64,000 nucleotides of DNA from Polaribacter filamentus (GTDB lineage Bacteria; Bacteroidota; Bacteroidia; Flavobacteriales; Flavobacteriaceae): the NCBI RefSeq assembly GCF_002943715.1, contig NZ_MQUA01000013.1, forward strand, positions 613,001 through 677,000, read 5' to 3'. The position numbers and the translations under genes were made by a program. This document shows, one piece after another, positions 26,794-36,668 of this stretch (position 1 is its first letter; each line of letters starts with the position of its first letter). Below the pieces are notes generated by a model. It saw only the letters and a list, made by a program, of their open reading frames with translations, was not told where the DNA came from and did not search any database.

Positions 26794-28432
26794 TTAAAGA
26801 AAACGTCTATTCAATTTTAATAATTCCATTTTTATATTTTGTAAATTAAAATCAAATACATCTATTTTTTCACGTTGATTTGGTCTTCCCCAATTATAAT
26901 AGGTTGTAACTTTAAAAATTGTTGGCGAGTATTGTTTGTTTCCTAAATAGGTGAGATTTACTTGCCAAGGTCCTTCTTTTAAATCCTCTATAAATATTTC
27001 TTTAGATGTATAACCTTTCTTTTTTTGATCAATTATTAAATCATTATTGTTGTTAGAAGAATTTTCAGCCGTATACGTTAGTAAATTAGGATTTACAAAT
27101 TCAAGAATAAACTCTGCTTCAGAAGTATTCCATTCAAAAACTATTCTAACATCGCTTTCAATATTTTTGTTCGGATTGTTTACTTTAATTTTTCTGCGAC
27201 TACTTTGATCTTCTTTATCTAGATTATAAGCAGCTATTATTTCTGAAGTCATAATTTCGCTAATGTCATTATCTTCAATTTTATAACCTTTATTTAGAAA
27301 GTAATTGTAAGCAAGCCATAGATTTCTATATTCTTTTAAGATTAAAAAAGTATTCGCTAAATCTCTGTAGGATTGCAAATAATTAGGTCTTAATTCTATT
27401 ATTTTCTTATAAACGGATAAAGCTTTTTCCTGTTCATCTAGTTCTTGATATTTGTAAGCAATTCCCTTGAGATCTTCAGGATTATTGGCAGCGAAGTTTT
27501 CAAAATCTGAAAGAACTTTTAACATGATATTTTTACTGTATTTTTCCCTATTAAAATAATTAAGCAGTTCAAAATGATAATTAGGTTCATTTTTATATTT
27601 TGAGTATTGGTTTAGATATATGCTTAACGCTTTATTTGAATTTGCTCTTTTTTGATACTCATCTATATATATTGGTGTTTTTGATTTTATTTTTTGTATT
27701 TAATGGCATCATTTGCATAATACTCTGCATTGGTAAAATAATAGTTATCATAATCAATATCTTTTACTTTCGAATAATCAATATTGGTTTTTACTCTAAT
27801 TACAAAACCAGTTTCTTTGGAATTTATTACGAAAACTTCTTTTACCTCAGAGATGTAAACAGGTAGTGGAATATCAAAAGAAACTCCATCAAAAATCCAA
27901 ATAGCAGGTCCTTCTAATTCTTGTCCTCTTATATATAAAACTTCTTCAGCAAATTCGTTAATTCGTAGTCTCAAATCAGGAATTTTATCTTGAATGGCTT
28001 TTGTTAATGAAGTAGCATTTTTATTTAAACTATCTCCTTCAATCTGCTTAATCATATATGCAGAAGGATAATCACCAATAGTACCGTCTCCTAATTTTAA
28101 GGTTTTATTAAGCCTTAGTTCCTCTCTAGTGTTTTCAATTTCCATATTGATATTAAGAACACTTGTAATTTTTTCAATTAATACATATACTTTTTTAATC
28201 CAACATAACTGAAGCTTATAGATTCTAAGGGTTTTACATTAATACTATAAAATCCCTTAGAATCTGTTACTGTATATCTCATAGTGCCTTCAACAAAAAT
28301 AGTAACATTTGATAGCCAATTGTTTTGATAAGATATAAAACCTGAAATTGTATTGTATTCTGATTCTTTTTCTGTTTGTGAACACAAAAAAAGCGGTATT
28401 AATAGTAAGAAGATGAATAGTTTTTCTTTCAT
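26794..28432 (-). pseudogene. CarboxypepD_reg-like/TPR exported protein, broken by two one-base losses
   Basis: Three open segments (28432-28178, about 28190-27687, about 27689-26794) rejoin when one A is added to each of two A6 runs (T6 on the plus strand at 28191-28196 and 27690-27695). The rebuilt protein is about 546 residues: signal peptide with a lipoprotein-like FLCSQTEKE, a carboxypeptidase-regulatory-like beta domain, a middle domain of unknown type, a TPR region (ALSVYKKIIELRPNYLQSYR) and a C-terminal beta-rich domain (GPWQVNLTYLGNKQYSPTIF). The junction text reads on without loss of residues, so these look like sequence errors. Function unknown. Confidence 0.7.
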
Positions 28433-28716
28433 AATTGTCATTTTTAATGAATGTTAAATTAATAAAATTTAGGCAATACCTTAGATTAAAAATAAAATTA
28501 GTATTTATTATGAAAGCTGTACACTTTTTCTGAAATTATAAATGGCATACAGTATCCGTAAAATTAGATGCTACTTAAAAGGACTCGAAGTTTTCTAACT
28601 TTTTCTGTTCTTATAATATATAAATACAACACCTTATTTTCAAATATTAAAGGTATTCATAAAAAAAGTTTAATTTTTTTCCTCCAAGGCAACCTTTTTA
28701 AAACTTTTGTAGTCTA

Positions 28717-28724
28717 TATATTTG
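28717..28724 (+). promoter_or_regulatory. -7 box upstream of the ECF sigma gene
   Basis: TATATTTG matches TAnnTTTG and lies 29 bases before the GTG start at 28753. A T-rich stretch lies at the -33 distance. Nothing else is seen in the 28442-28752 gap. Confidence 0.5.
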
Positions 28725-28752
28725 TAAGGCAGTAAAAACAGAAACGAAAGGC

Positions 28753-29313
28753 GTGAAAATTATATCATTACATAACAACCAAACATCGCTCATTAAAAAA
28801 GTGATAGCCAATAACAGAGATGCGCAACAGCAATTGTTTGAGCAACATTCTCCTAAAATGTTAGGTGTTTGTAGGCAATATGTAAAAGATGTACATCACG
28901 CAGAAGATTTACTTTTACAGGGTTTTTTAAAGGTTTTTACCAACTTACATAAGTTTAAAAACGAAGGTAGTTTTGAAGGTTGGATTCGAAGAATTATGGT
29001 AAACTCCTGTCTTTCTTATCTCCGCAAAAAAAACTTGTTAGATTTATCTGATGAAGAATATGTTTTTAATGATACAGCTACAGAAAGTTTAGAAAACACT
29101 TCTGTAGAAGACATTCAAAAACTGATTGATAGATTGCCAGACGGATACAAAATGGTGTTTAATTTATACGCCATAGAAGGTTATAAACATTCAGAAATTG
29201 CAGCACAATTAGGCATTTCTGAAAGTACATCAAAAACGCAATTGTTTAAAGCACGTAAATTATTGCAAGAGAATTATATTAAAATGAATAAGACGATTAA
29301 TGGAGACAAATAA
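28753..29313 (+). CDS. RNA polymerase ECF sigma factor
   Basis: 186 residues with sigma region 2 (AQQQLFEQHSPKMLGVCRQY, then DVHHAEDLLLQGFLKVF) and region 4 with the helix-turn-helix (GYKHSEIAAQLGISESTSKT). No region 3, as usual for extracytoplasmic-function sigma factors. Starts with GTG at 28753. It overlaps the next gene by 14 bases, which encodes a single-pass membrane protein that may control it. Confidence 0.92.
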   Translation: MKIISLHNNQTSLIKKVIANNRDAQQQLFEQHSPKMLGVCRQYVKDVHHAEDLLLQGFLKVFTNLHKFKNEGSFEGWIRRIMVNSCLSYLRKKNLLDLSDEEYVFNDTATESLENTSVEDIQKLIDRLPDGYKMVFNLYAIEGYKHSEIAAQLGISESTSKTQLFKARKLLQENYIKMNKTINGDK

Positions 29314-30106
29314 TATAGATAAAAGTATAAAAGAAAAGTTTGCTAATAGAACTTTTGAACCTTCAGCTTCCGCTTGGGAACGTTTGTCTGCGCAATTAGA
29401 CGAACAACCACAGAAAAAGAAAAAAGGTTGGTTTCTTTATATAGGTGCAGCAGCGAGTATTTTGTTATTGGTTTCAATCGGATTTCAATTTTTTTCTGAC
29501 AATACGACAGAAGGTAAGCCAATGAAAGAAATTATAGTTGTGAATCCAATTGATACGCCTATAATTGATAAAAAAACGAACAACTTTATGAACGAAATTC
29601 CTGTTGAAAAAGCGCTTGTAAATGGTAATGAAGTCGGCGAGAAGGAAATAAAAAGTACTCTTAAAAACACAAATGTTGTTGTGAAGAGTCCGAAATCTTA
29701 TCCAAAGGAAAGCAGGATACTTATTGCTAAAAATGAAGAACAAATTATAAAAGCAAATGTGGATAATAACTTATTAGATAAGAAACCATCCGAAGTAAAA
29801 AAAGAAGCCTTACAGCAAAACCCAAACAGTAGAATTAAAATAAATAGTATTGATTTATTGTACGCTGTTACTCACAACAAAATAGAGGTAAAAACCTATT
29901 ATGCAAGACATCGTTTAGATAGAGAAGATATTTTAAGAACGATTAAAAGTGAGCTCAAAAAATCGAATATTAAAGTAAATCCAGAAACTATTTTGGCAGA
30001 AGTAGAACGTACAATTGATGATGATGATTTTCAGAATAACTTTATGAAATCGTTAAAGAATAAAATATCAGATTTTGCGACGGTAATTGCAAGTAGAAAC
30101 GATTAA
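29300..30106 (+). CDS. Single-pass membrane protein, possible anti-sigma factor
   Basis: 268 residues: a cytoplasmic N-terminus with FEPSASAWERLSAQLDE, one transmembrane helix (about residues 45-63), and a long charged periplasmic part. The N-terminal A-W-x-R-L motif and position after an ECF sigma gene are common for membrane regulators of Bacteroidota sigma factors, though no classical zinc-binding anti-sigma domain is seen. The start overlaps the sigma gene by 14 bases, so the two are translated together. Confidence 0.7.
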   Translation: METNNIDKSIKEKFANRTFEPSASAWERLSAQLDEQPQKKKKGWFLYIGAAASILLLVSIGFQFFSDNTTEGKPMKEIIVVNPIDTPIIDKKTNNFMNEIPVEKALVNGNEVGEKEIKSTLKNTNVVVKSPKSYPKESRILIAKNEEQIIKANVDNNLLDKKPSEVKKEALQQNPNSRIKINSIDLLYAVTHNKIEVKTYYARHRLDREDILRTIKSELKKSNIKVNPETILAEVERTIDDDDFQNNFMKSLKNKISDFATVIASRND

Positions 30107-30218
30107 ATAATTGATAAACAGTTTTTAGTTATATTAAAAGACGTTTTAATTAAAGCTAGAGACAAAGTTATCAGAAGACCAAGTTAAAAATAAATTACAA
30201 AATTTTAAAATTAATAAA

Positions 30219-31324
30219 ATGAAAAAATACTACTAATTATAGTGTTGTTATGTACAACTATGGCGCAATCTCAAGAAAAAACATTTGAGAAAGAAGTGAT
30301 TAAAATATCAAAAAGAATAGAAAATATTACCAATCAGCAAAAAGATTCTTTAAAAGCGAAAATAATTGACATTGATAATAAGCTAGAAGCAGGTGAAATT
30401 ACCAAGGAAACTTCGGGAACTTTAAAGCAAGAAGTTGCGGAGTATCATGCAAGAAAGATTGAAAAATTGGTTGGCGAACAAGAACGTTTGTTGCAATTAT
30501 TGGTACAAGATAAAACCAACGGAAAGATAGCAAGTTTTGAAGAATTAACAGATAATGAAGATGATGACAATACATTTACCATTGGTAATAAAGTTTTTAA
30601 ACTTACATTTAAAGATGATGAAAAAAATGACGAAGATATTGATAGTGTTTCTAAAAAGGAAATATTTAATAAAACAAGTAGAAGAACATCGACGCAATTT
30701 GTATTTGCAATGGGTGTTAACAATGTTTTAAATAACGATAAATTATCTTCTTTAAATGATTCTGAATATCAGTTTTGGCAATCGCATTTTTATGAAGTAG
30801 GTTGGACATGGAAAACACGTTTAATGGAAGATCCTTCGCAGGTTTATTTTAAATATGGGGTTTCTTTTCTTTGGAATAATTTAAGATTAAAAGAGAATAG
30901 AATTCATGTTAAAAACGGAGATGATACAGAAATTCAGACTTATGGAAATCAATTATCAGAAAGCAGATTAAGACATGTGCAAATGAACTTCCCTATGCAT
31001 TTAGAATGGGATTTATCAAAAAATAAAACAGATAAGGATGGACGCGTAAAAGACAGAACAAATAATGCGATTCGTCTTGGAGTTGGTGGTTTTGTTGGTT
31101 TTAAATTAGGAACAAGACAATATTTAGAATATAATGATATAAATGGATTGGATGTAGAAGAAGTTCAGTTTGATAACTTTAATATGAATACTGTTAATTA
31201 TGGATTAAGTGCTTATTTAGGATATAAATCTACTAGTTTTTATGCAAAGTATGATATGAATTCTTTATTTAAAAATACTGATACTAGAAATATTTCTTTA
31301 GGAATTCGTTTAGATTTGAATTAA
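30219..31324 (+). pseudogene. Outer-membrane beta-barrel protein of the sigma operon, one base lost in the signal peptide
   Basis: The frame from 30242 to 31324 is open but lacks a proper start. Adding one A to the A6 run at 30222-30227 gives an ATG at 30219 and a clean signal peptide (MKKILLIIVLLCTTMAQS), for a total of about 368 residues. A coiled-coil segment (residues 20-95) is followed by a barrel-like C-terminal region ending in NISLGIRLDLN. It is the third gene of the ECF sigma operon. As the loss is at a homopolymer and the rest is intact, it may be a sequence error. Confidence 0.7.
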
Positions 31325-31353
31325 TTATAGCTCGTTTTCTTCAAGTATCAAAT

Positions 31354-31384
31354 AAAAGCCAACTGTAAAAAGTTGGCTTTTATT
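31354..31384 (+). terminator. Terminator of the ECF sigma operon
   Basis: AAAAGCCAACT and AGTTGGCTTTT pair around a 5-base loop; it starts 30 bases after the barrel gene stop. The remainder of 31325-31536 shows nothing else. Confidence 0.75.
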
Positions 31385-31536
31385 AATTGTTTAAAATCCG
31401 CTTTATATTGTAAGAATTAAATAGTATTTTGATGTAATTATGTAGGATTCATAAAAATTAGAAAAGCTGAATTTTTATCTTAAATTGAAAAAAAAACCAC
31501 ATAAATTTACGTGCTTAAATATTCAAATTAAGCAAC

Positions 31537-32619
31537 ATGAAAATTGGAATTCCCAAAGAAATTAAAAATAACGAAAGCAGGGTTGGTATGACACCTGCAG
31601 GAGTTTTTGAACTAACTAAAAAAAATCATACTGTTTTTATTCAAAATACAGCCGGCGAAGGAAGTGGTTTTTTTGATGCGGATTATATTAAAGTTGGTGC
31701 AATCATTTTATCAACCATCGAAGAAGTTTACAGTCAAAGTGAAATGATTGTAAAGGTGAAAGAGCCAATTGCATCAGAATATCCGCTTATTAAAGAAAAT
31801 CAAATTGTTTTTACGTATTTTCATTTTGCATCAAGTGAACCTCTTACAAAAGCAATGATTGAAAGTAAATCGATTTGTATTGCTTACGAAACGGTAGAAG
31901 ATGATGAAGGTACTTTGCCATTATTAACACCAATGTCTGAAGTTGCAGGAAGAATGGCAGTGCAGCAAGGGGCAAAATATTTAGAAAAACCAATTAAAGG
32001 GCGTGGAATTTTATTGGGCGGTGTTCCAGGAGTAGCACCTGGAAAAGTACTAATTTTAGGAGCAGGAGTGGTAGGTGTTCAAGCAGCAAAGATGGCTGCA
32101 GGTTTAGGAGCTCATGTAACAATTATGGATATTAATATGAAGCGTTTACGTTATGTAAATGATATTTTACCAAATCATGTTATTACTGCTTTTTCAAGTG
32201 AATATAGTATAAGACAACTTATAAAAACACACGATTTAATTATTGGAGGAGTTTTAGTAAAAGGAGGTAAGGCACCAAAATTAATTACTAGAGATATGCT
32301 AAAAGAAATGCGACCAGGAACTGTTGTGGTTGATGTTGCAGTAGATCAAGGAGGCTGTTTTGAAACTACAAAAGCAACTACACACGAAGATCCTACATAT
32401 ATTATAGATGATGTTGTGCATTATTGTGTCGCAAATATGCCAGGAGCCGTTCCTTATACTTCTACCATTGCTTTAACAAATGTGACACTTTCCTACATCT
32501 TAAAAATAGCCAATTTAGGATGGGAAAAAGCTTGTGAATCAGATATCAGTTTATCAAAAGGGTTAAACATTGTAAAAGGTAAAATTGTTTACAAAGAATT
32601 AAAAGGTCTTTTTGATTAG
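31537..32619 (+). CDS. ald: Alanine dehydrogenase
   Basis: A 360-residue NAD-dependent enzyme that interconverts L-alanine and pyruvate plus ammonia. MKIGIPKEIKNNESRVGMTP is the family N-terminus, the NAD-binding Rossmann motif is LILGAGVVGVQAAKMAAGLG near residue 170, and CVANMPGAVPYTST is the C-terminal signature. A second, more distant member lies at 46037. It stands alone with a terminator upstream. Confidence 0.93.
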   Translation: MKIGIPKEIKNNESRVGMTPAGVFELTKKNHTVFIQNTAGEGSGFFDADYIKVGAIILSTIEEVYSQSEMIVKVKEPIASEYPLIKENQIVFTYFHFASSEPLTKAMIESKSICIAYETVEDDEGTLPLLTPMSEVAGRMAVQQGAKYLEKPIKGRGILLGGVPGVAPGKVLILGAGVVGVQAAKMAAGLGAHVTIMDINMKRLRYVNDILPNHVITAFSSEYSIRQLIKTHDLIIGGVLVKGGKAPKLITRDMLKEMRPGTVVVDVAVDQGGCFETTKATTHEDPTYIIDDVVHYCVANMPGAVPYTSTIALTNVTLSYILKIANLGWEKACESDISLSKGLNIVKGKIVYKELKGLFD

Positions 32620-32719
32620 AATAAAAGTTATACAAACGAACTAAAGATAGTTTTTGTTGTCAATTTGAGTGGAATCGGAATTTTAAATTATGTTCGGTTT
32701 CACTCATTAGACAACGAGT

Positions 32720-33607
32720 TTATTGGTTTTTTTCAACCCATTCTTTTCTCAAATCTTTTGATAAAACGCTTGTTCCGTCATGTTTCCATCCAGGAGGTTT
32801 TATGAAATATTTAAATTTATTGAGGATGGATGTTTTTGAGGTAAAAAAATCAACAAACAGTTGATACCATTCAATAAAAGCAATTTTTAAGGGATTGTAA
32901 GTTTCAATGTTTTTAACCAAACCATATACTGGTTTTTCTACTTCTAATTCAAAAGTGCCAAAAAGGCGATCCCAAATAATAAAAATACCTGCATGATTTC
33001 TATCTAAATATTGAGGGTTTGTAGCATGATGAACTCTGTGATGACTTGGTGTGTTAAAAACCGCTTCAAACCATTTTGGCATTTTTTTTATCAATTCTGT
33101 ATGAATCCAATATTGATAAATTAAACTTATAGACATTTGCACTAATACCATTACAGGATGAAACCCTATCAAAACTAAAGGAAGCCAAAAAACGAAGGTA
33201 TAGAAACCGCCAGACCAGGTTTGTCTTAAAGCGGTGCTTAAATTGTATTTTTTAGAGGAATGATGCACTACATGACTCGCCCAAAACAACCTGCTTTCAT
33301 GGCTAATTCTATGAAACCAATAGTAGGTTAAATCTTCTACAAATAGCAATAAAATCCAGGACCACCAAGCAAATGAAATAGTAAAAATTCTATATTTATA
33401 TAGAAACAAAAAGATGACTAAAACTATTGCTTTTGCAATTACACCAAGAAAAACATTTCCTAAACCCATTAAAATAGAAGTGCTAGAATCCTTAAAATCA
33501 TATTCTTCTAATTTTACTTTGACAGTCAAGATAACTTCAATAATAACAGTTAAAATAAAAAAAGGAATTGCGTAATGAATTAAATTTGGTATTTCAGGTA
33601 TTTGCAT
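32720..33607 (-). CDS. Sterol desaturase / fatty acid hydroxylase family protein
   Basis: A 295-residue membrane-bound di-iron oxygenase with about four to five transmembrane helices. The eight-His pattern is visible as HRISH, then HVVHH (in WASHVVHHSSKKYN) and TPSHHRVHH. Bacterial members hydroxylate lipids or carotenoids; the substrate here is unknown. It is convergent with ald and divergent from the ribosomal protein operon. Confidence 0.88.
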   Translation of the reverse strand: MQIPEIPNLIHYAIPFFILTVIIEVILTVKVKLEEYDFKDSSTSILMGLGNVFLGVIAKAIVLVIFLFLYKYRIFTISFAWWSWILLLFVEDLTYYWFHRISHESRLFWASHVVHHSSKKYNLSTALRQTWSGGFYTFVFWLPLVLIGFHPVMVLVQMSISLIYQYWIHTELIKKMPKWFEAVFNTPSHHRVHHATNPQYLDRNHAGIFIIWDRLFGTFELEVEKPVYGLVKNIETYNPLKIAFIEWYQLFVDFFTSKTSILNKFKYFIKPPGWKHDGTSVLSKDLRKEWVEKNQ

Positions 33608-33692
33608 ATCAGTATTTTAGTTTGTTAATCGTATAATTTCTTGTTATATATTTTTTAAGGTAAAAAGATGCTTTTTAATATAAAAAAGTATG

Positions 33693-33700
33693 TATATTTG
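33693..33700 (+). promoter_or_regulatory. -7 box of the rpsF operon
   Basis: TATATTTG, an exact TAnnTTTG match, lies 34 bases before the rpsF ATG at 33734. The -33 position is T-rich (TTTTT) without a clear TTG. Confidence 0.55.
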
Positions 33701-33733
33701 CATCCTCAAAAATAAACAATAAATATTTAATTT

Positions 33734-34075
33734 ATGAATCATTACGAAACTGTTTTCATTTTGAATCCCGTTTTATCTGATACTCAGATAAAGGAGACAG
33801 TACAAAAGTTCGAAGATTATTTAGTTTCCAAAGGAGCTGAAATGATCTCAAAAGAAGATTGGGGCTTAAAGAAATTAGCATACCCAATTCAAAAGAAGAA
33901 AAGTGGTTTTTATCACTTGTTAGAGTATAAAATAGCTGGAGAAGAAATTTCTGCATTTGAGTTAGAATTTAGAAGAGATGATAGCATTATGCGTTACCTA
34001 TCTGTTAGATTAGACAAACATGCTGCTGCTTGGGCTAAAGTTAGAACTGAACGTGTTAAATCTACTAAAAAATAA
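33734..34075 (+). CDS. rpsF: 30S ribosomal protein S6
   Basis: A 113-residue S6 protein that pairs with S18 in the small subunit platform. MNHYETVFILNPVLSD and KKLAYPIQKKKSGFY are typical family segments. First gene of rpsF-rpsR-rplI, with 3 bases to rpsR. Confidence 0.97.
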   Translation: MNHYETVFILNPVLSDTQIKETVQKFEDYLVSKGAEMISKEDWGLKKLAYPIQKKKSGFYHLLEYKIAGEEISAFELEFRRDDSIMRYLSVRLDKHAAAWAKVRTERVKSTKK

Positions 34076-34078
34076 GAA

Positions 34079-34375
34079 ATGGCAACAATAGAACAACAAT
34101 CAAAAGGTGGTAAATCTGCTGACGTTAGATATTTAACGCCATTAGATATAGACACTAAAAAAGAAGCAAAATACTGTAGATTTAAAAAGAAAGGTTTTAA
34201 ATATATCGATTATAAAGATGCAGACTTCTTAATGTATTTAGTAAACGAACAAGGTAAAATTTTACCAAGACGTTTAACAGGAACTTCACTAAAATATCAA
34301 CGTAAAGTTGCGCAAGCAATTAAGAGATCGCGTCATTTAGCGTTAATGCCTTACGTTGGAGATATGTTAAAATAA
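34079..34375 (+). CDS. rpsR: 30S ribosomal protein S18
   Basis: 98 residues, longer than the E. coli protein through an N-terminal extension usual in Bacteroidota. The core is [20 protein letters not shown] followed by [20 protein letters not shown], the S18 signature. Three bases after rpsF. Confidence 0.97.
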   Translation: MATIEQQSKGGKSADVRYLTPLDIDTKKEAKYCRFKKKGFKYIDYKDADFLMYLVNEQGKILPRRLTGTSLKYQRKVAQAIKRSRHLALMPYVGDMLK

Positions 34376-34390
34376 TAAAGAAGTAGAGAC

Positions 34391-34837
34391 ATGGAATTGA
34401 TATTAAGACAAGATGTAGACAATTTAGGATTTAGAGATGATATCGTAGACGTTAAAAACGGATATGCTAGAAATTTTTTAATCCCTACAGGACAAGCAGT
34501 TTTAGCTACTTCATCTGCAAAAAAAGTATTAGCAGAGAATTTAAAACAACGTGCTTACAAAGAAGCTAAATTAATTGAAGATGCGAATGTAGTAGCGGAA
34601 ACAATTAAAGGATATGAAATTAAAATTGGTTCTAAAGTTGGTTCAGGAGACAAGTTATTTGGTTCTGTAAACAATATAGATTTAGCTGAAGCACTTGCTA
34701 AAGCAGGAACAGAATTAGACAAGAAATTTATTAAAGTTGTTGGTGGTTCTGTAAAAAGATTAGGTAAATACGAAGCTTCTGTAAGATTGCACAGAGCAGT
34801 AGTTGCTGACATTACTTTTGAAGTGATTGCCGAATAA
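34391..34837 (+). CDS. rplI: 50S ribosomal protein L9
   Basis: 148 residues. The N-terminal GFRDDIVDVKNGYARNFLIP is the L9 signature and binds 23S rRNA; a central helix and a C-terminal domain follow. Last gene of the operon, followed by a hairpin terminator 29 bases after its stop. Confidence 0.97.
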   Translation: MELILRQDVDNLGFRDDIVDVKNGYARNFLIPTGQAVLATSSAKKVLAENLKQRAYKEAKLIEDANVVAETIKGYEIKIGSKVGSGDKLFGSVNNIDLAEALAKAGTELDKKFIKVVGGSVKRLGKYEASVRLHRAVVADITFEVIAE

Positions 34838-34865
34838 GATCAATTGTTAAAAAATTGTTAATAAA

Positions 34866-34898
34866 AAGTCTACTAAATTTTAGTAGGCTTTTTTTTTT
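34866..34898 (+). terminator. Terminator of the rpsF-rpsR-rplI operon
   Basis: GTCTACTAAA pairs with TTTAGTAGGC (one G-T pair) around a short loop and is followed by a run of nine to ten T. Confidence 0.8.
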
Positions 34899-35392
34899 GT
34901 CCTATTTTGGCCTTTGATTAAAACTCAAAACACTCAAACAAGATGAAACAAAAACTATTTTTTTATTTTTAGTAACCTTAATCTTTAGTTATAGCTCAAA
35001 TGCACAAATAACTACTTCAAAGATTAAGGGAACGGTTATTGACAATAACGGAGAAACTTTATTTGGCGCCAATATTGTTGTTATGCATGTACCTACCGGA
35101 TCTGTATCTGGTACTACAACTCAAGATAATGGTAAGTATACCATACCAAACTTAAGAGTTGGAGGGCCTTATAGTATAACTTTTAGTTATTTAGGCTATA
35201 AAGAACAAGTTGTAAATAATATATTTTTAACATTAGGTAAAACTGCAGAAGTAAATGGAACACTTACTGATAGCGGAGAAACTTTAGATGAAATTATTAT
35301 TTCATCTTCAAAAAACAAAATTTTTAATAAAGATAGAACTGGATCTCAGACAAGTATTAGTGCTGTTCAATTAAAAATATTACCAACAATTT

Positions 35393-36668
35393 AAGACCGT
35401 TGCAAAAAGCGAACTTAATTATTTTTACTTTTTAGAGTTCCCTTTTTTTTAGCTACAACATCGATTATGCTATTTTTTTTCTATTTTAAGTGAGTAAATG
35501 CCTTTTTTAGGCTTCATTTTTCCTTAATTTTTACAATTAGACGCAAATATCCCTGGACTTCGATATAAATTATAGCACATTGCCTCCATCAAATTTTGTG
35601 TATGCATTTTTTTCATCCCTCTGTATCTTGCAATTCCACCTTTAAACCATAATTTTATTCCTCCAAAAGTACGTTCTACTTTAAACCTTGTTTTTCCTAT
35701 TAATTTATTGAATCTAGTTTCCCATTTTGTTAACGGTTTATTTTTTACCGCCTTTTTAAGGATATGATTCTTTAAATTACGCTTCTTTAAAATCGCAACA
35801 TTTTTCTTTGATTGGTACCCTTTATCTGCCTTTAGAGGGATGTCTTTTGGTAATGCTACATTTACAGTTTCTAGAACTTCCTCCAAATTTGCAATCTCAT
35901 TTTTGCTCGCAGTTGTGGTTAGTACTCCTAGAACAAGTCCTTCGTTATCCGTTACATGATGCTTTTTAAACCCAAAATGGTACTTTCCTCTTTTCTTTAA
36001 CCAAGTACCCTCTTTATCGACACTATCTGGATATTCTTTGTGTACTTCTACTTGGTCTGCACAGCGGTCTTCGGTTACCTTAAAATTTGTTTTTCCTTTT
36101 GGTCTAAGTGGCGTATCTATTACACTAGCGTCTATTATTAAACCTGTTTTTACAATGATATTATGTGCTTCTAGCTGTTTGTTTATGGAGGTAAATAATT
36201 TTTCGAAGGTTTGTGTTTTGGTTAATGCGGTTCTAAACCTACTTAAAGTACTATGATCTGGAGCAACCTGTTCAATGGTCATCCCACAAAAATAACTAAA
36301 GGAAAGACTGTCATTTATTCGGTCTTCAACTTCATAATCGCTTAAACCATACCAACTTTGTAAAAGACACATTTTAAAAAGTAATGTCCCATCATAAGAA
36401 GGCTTGCCAGTGGCACTTTTTCCTTTTAAATAATCATTATTTATTAGGATAGAGATCGTATCCCAATCGATAAGGGTGTTTATTTGGGTGAAAAATGTCT
36501 TTTTAATTTTTCTTGCTCGTAAATCACAAATGCTATCGGCTAAAGTTGGTTGTTTTTGTATTTTCATACACTAAATTTACAGATTAATATACTTACAATC
36601 AAATATTTAACATAAATAATAACGTGTTATTTTTGTGCTTTTTATTAGGCACTTCCTTGCAACGGTCT
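35393..36668 (-). mobile_element. IS5-family insertion sequence (1276 bp)
   Basis: Terminal inverted repeats: AGACCGTTGCAA at the left (35394-35405) and TTGCAACGGTCT at the right (36657-36668). The same six bases, CAATTT, flank the element at 35387-35392 and 36669-36674. One transposase gene fills it. Deleting the element plus one CAATTT joins the receptor frame exactly as LPTI-SRSAADF. Extra terminal A at 35393 makes the ends slightly unequal. Only one copy is in the window. Confidence 0.88.
35524..36567 (-). CDS. IS5-family transposase
   Basis: A 347-residue DDE transposase. The N-terminal region (SICDLRARKIKKTFFTQINT) is followed by a DUF772-type domain (GTLLFKMCLLQSWYGLSDYE) and the DDE catalytic core: first Asp in LIIDASVIDTPLRPKG, second in LKADKGYQSK, Glu in RFKVERTFGGIKLWF, the Y-(2)-R-(3)-E-like motif of IS4/IS5 enzymes. 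The frame is intact, so the element may be active. It is on the strand opposite to the receptor it interrupts. Confidence 0.93.
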   Translation of the reverse strand: MKIQKQPTLADSICDLRARKIKKTFFTQINTLIDWDTISILINNDYLKGKSATGKPSYDGTLLFKMCLLQSWYGLSDYEVEDRINDSLSFSYFCGMTIEQVAPDHSTLSRFRTALTKTQTFEKLFTSINKQLEAHNIIVKTGLIIDASVIDTPLRPKGKTNFKVTEDRCADQVEVHKEYPDSVDKEGTWLKKRGKYHFGFKKHHVTDNEGLVLGVLTTTASKNEIANLEEVLETVNVALPKDIPLKADKGYQSKKNVAILKKRNLKNHILKKAVKNKPLTKWETRFNKLIGKTRFKVERTFGGIKLWFKGGIARYRGMKKMHTQNLMEAMCYNLYRSPGIFASNCKN

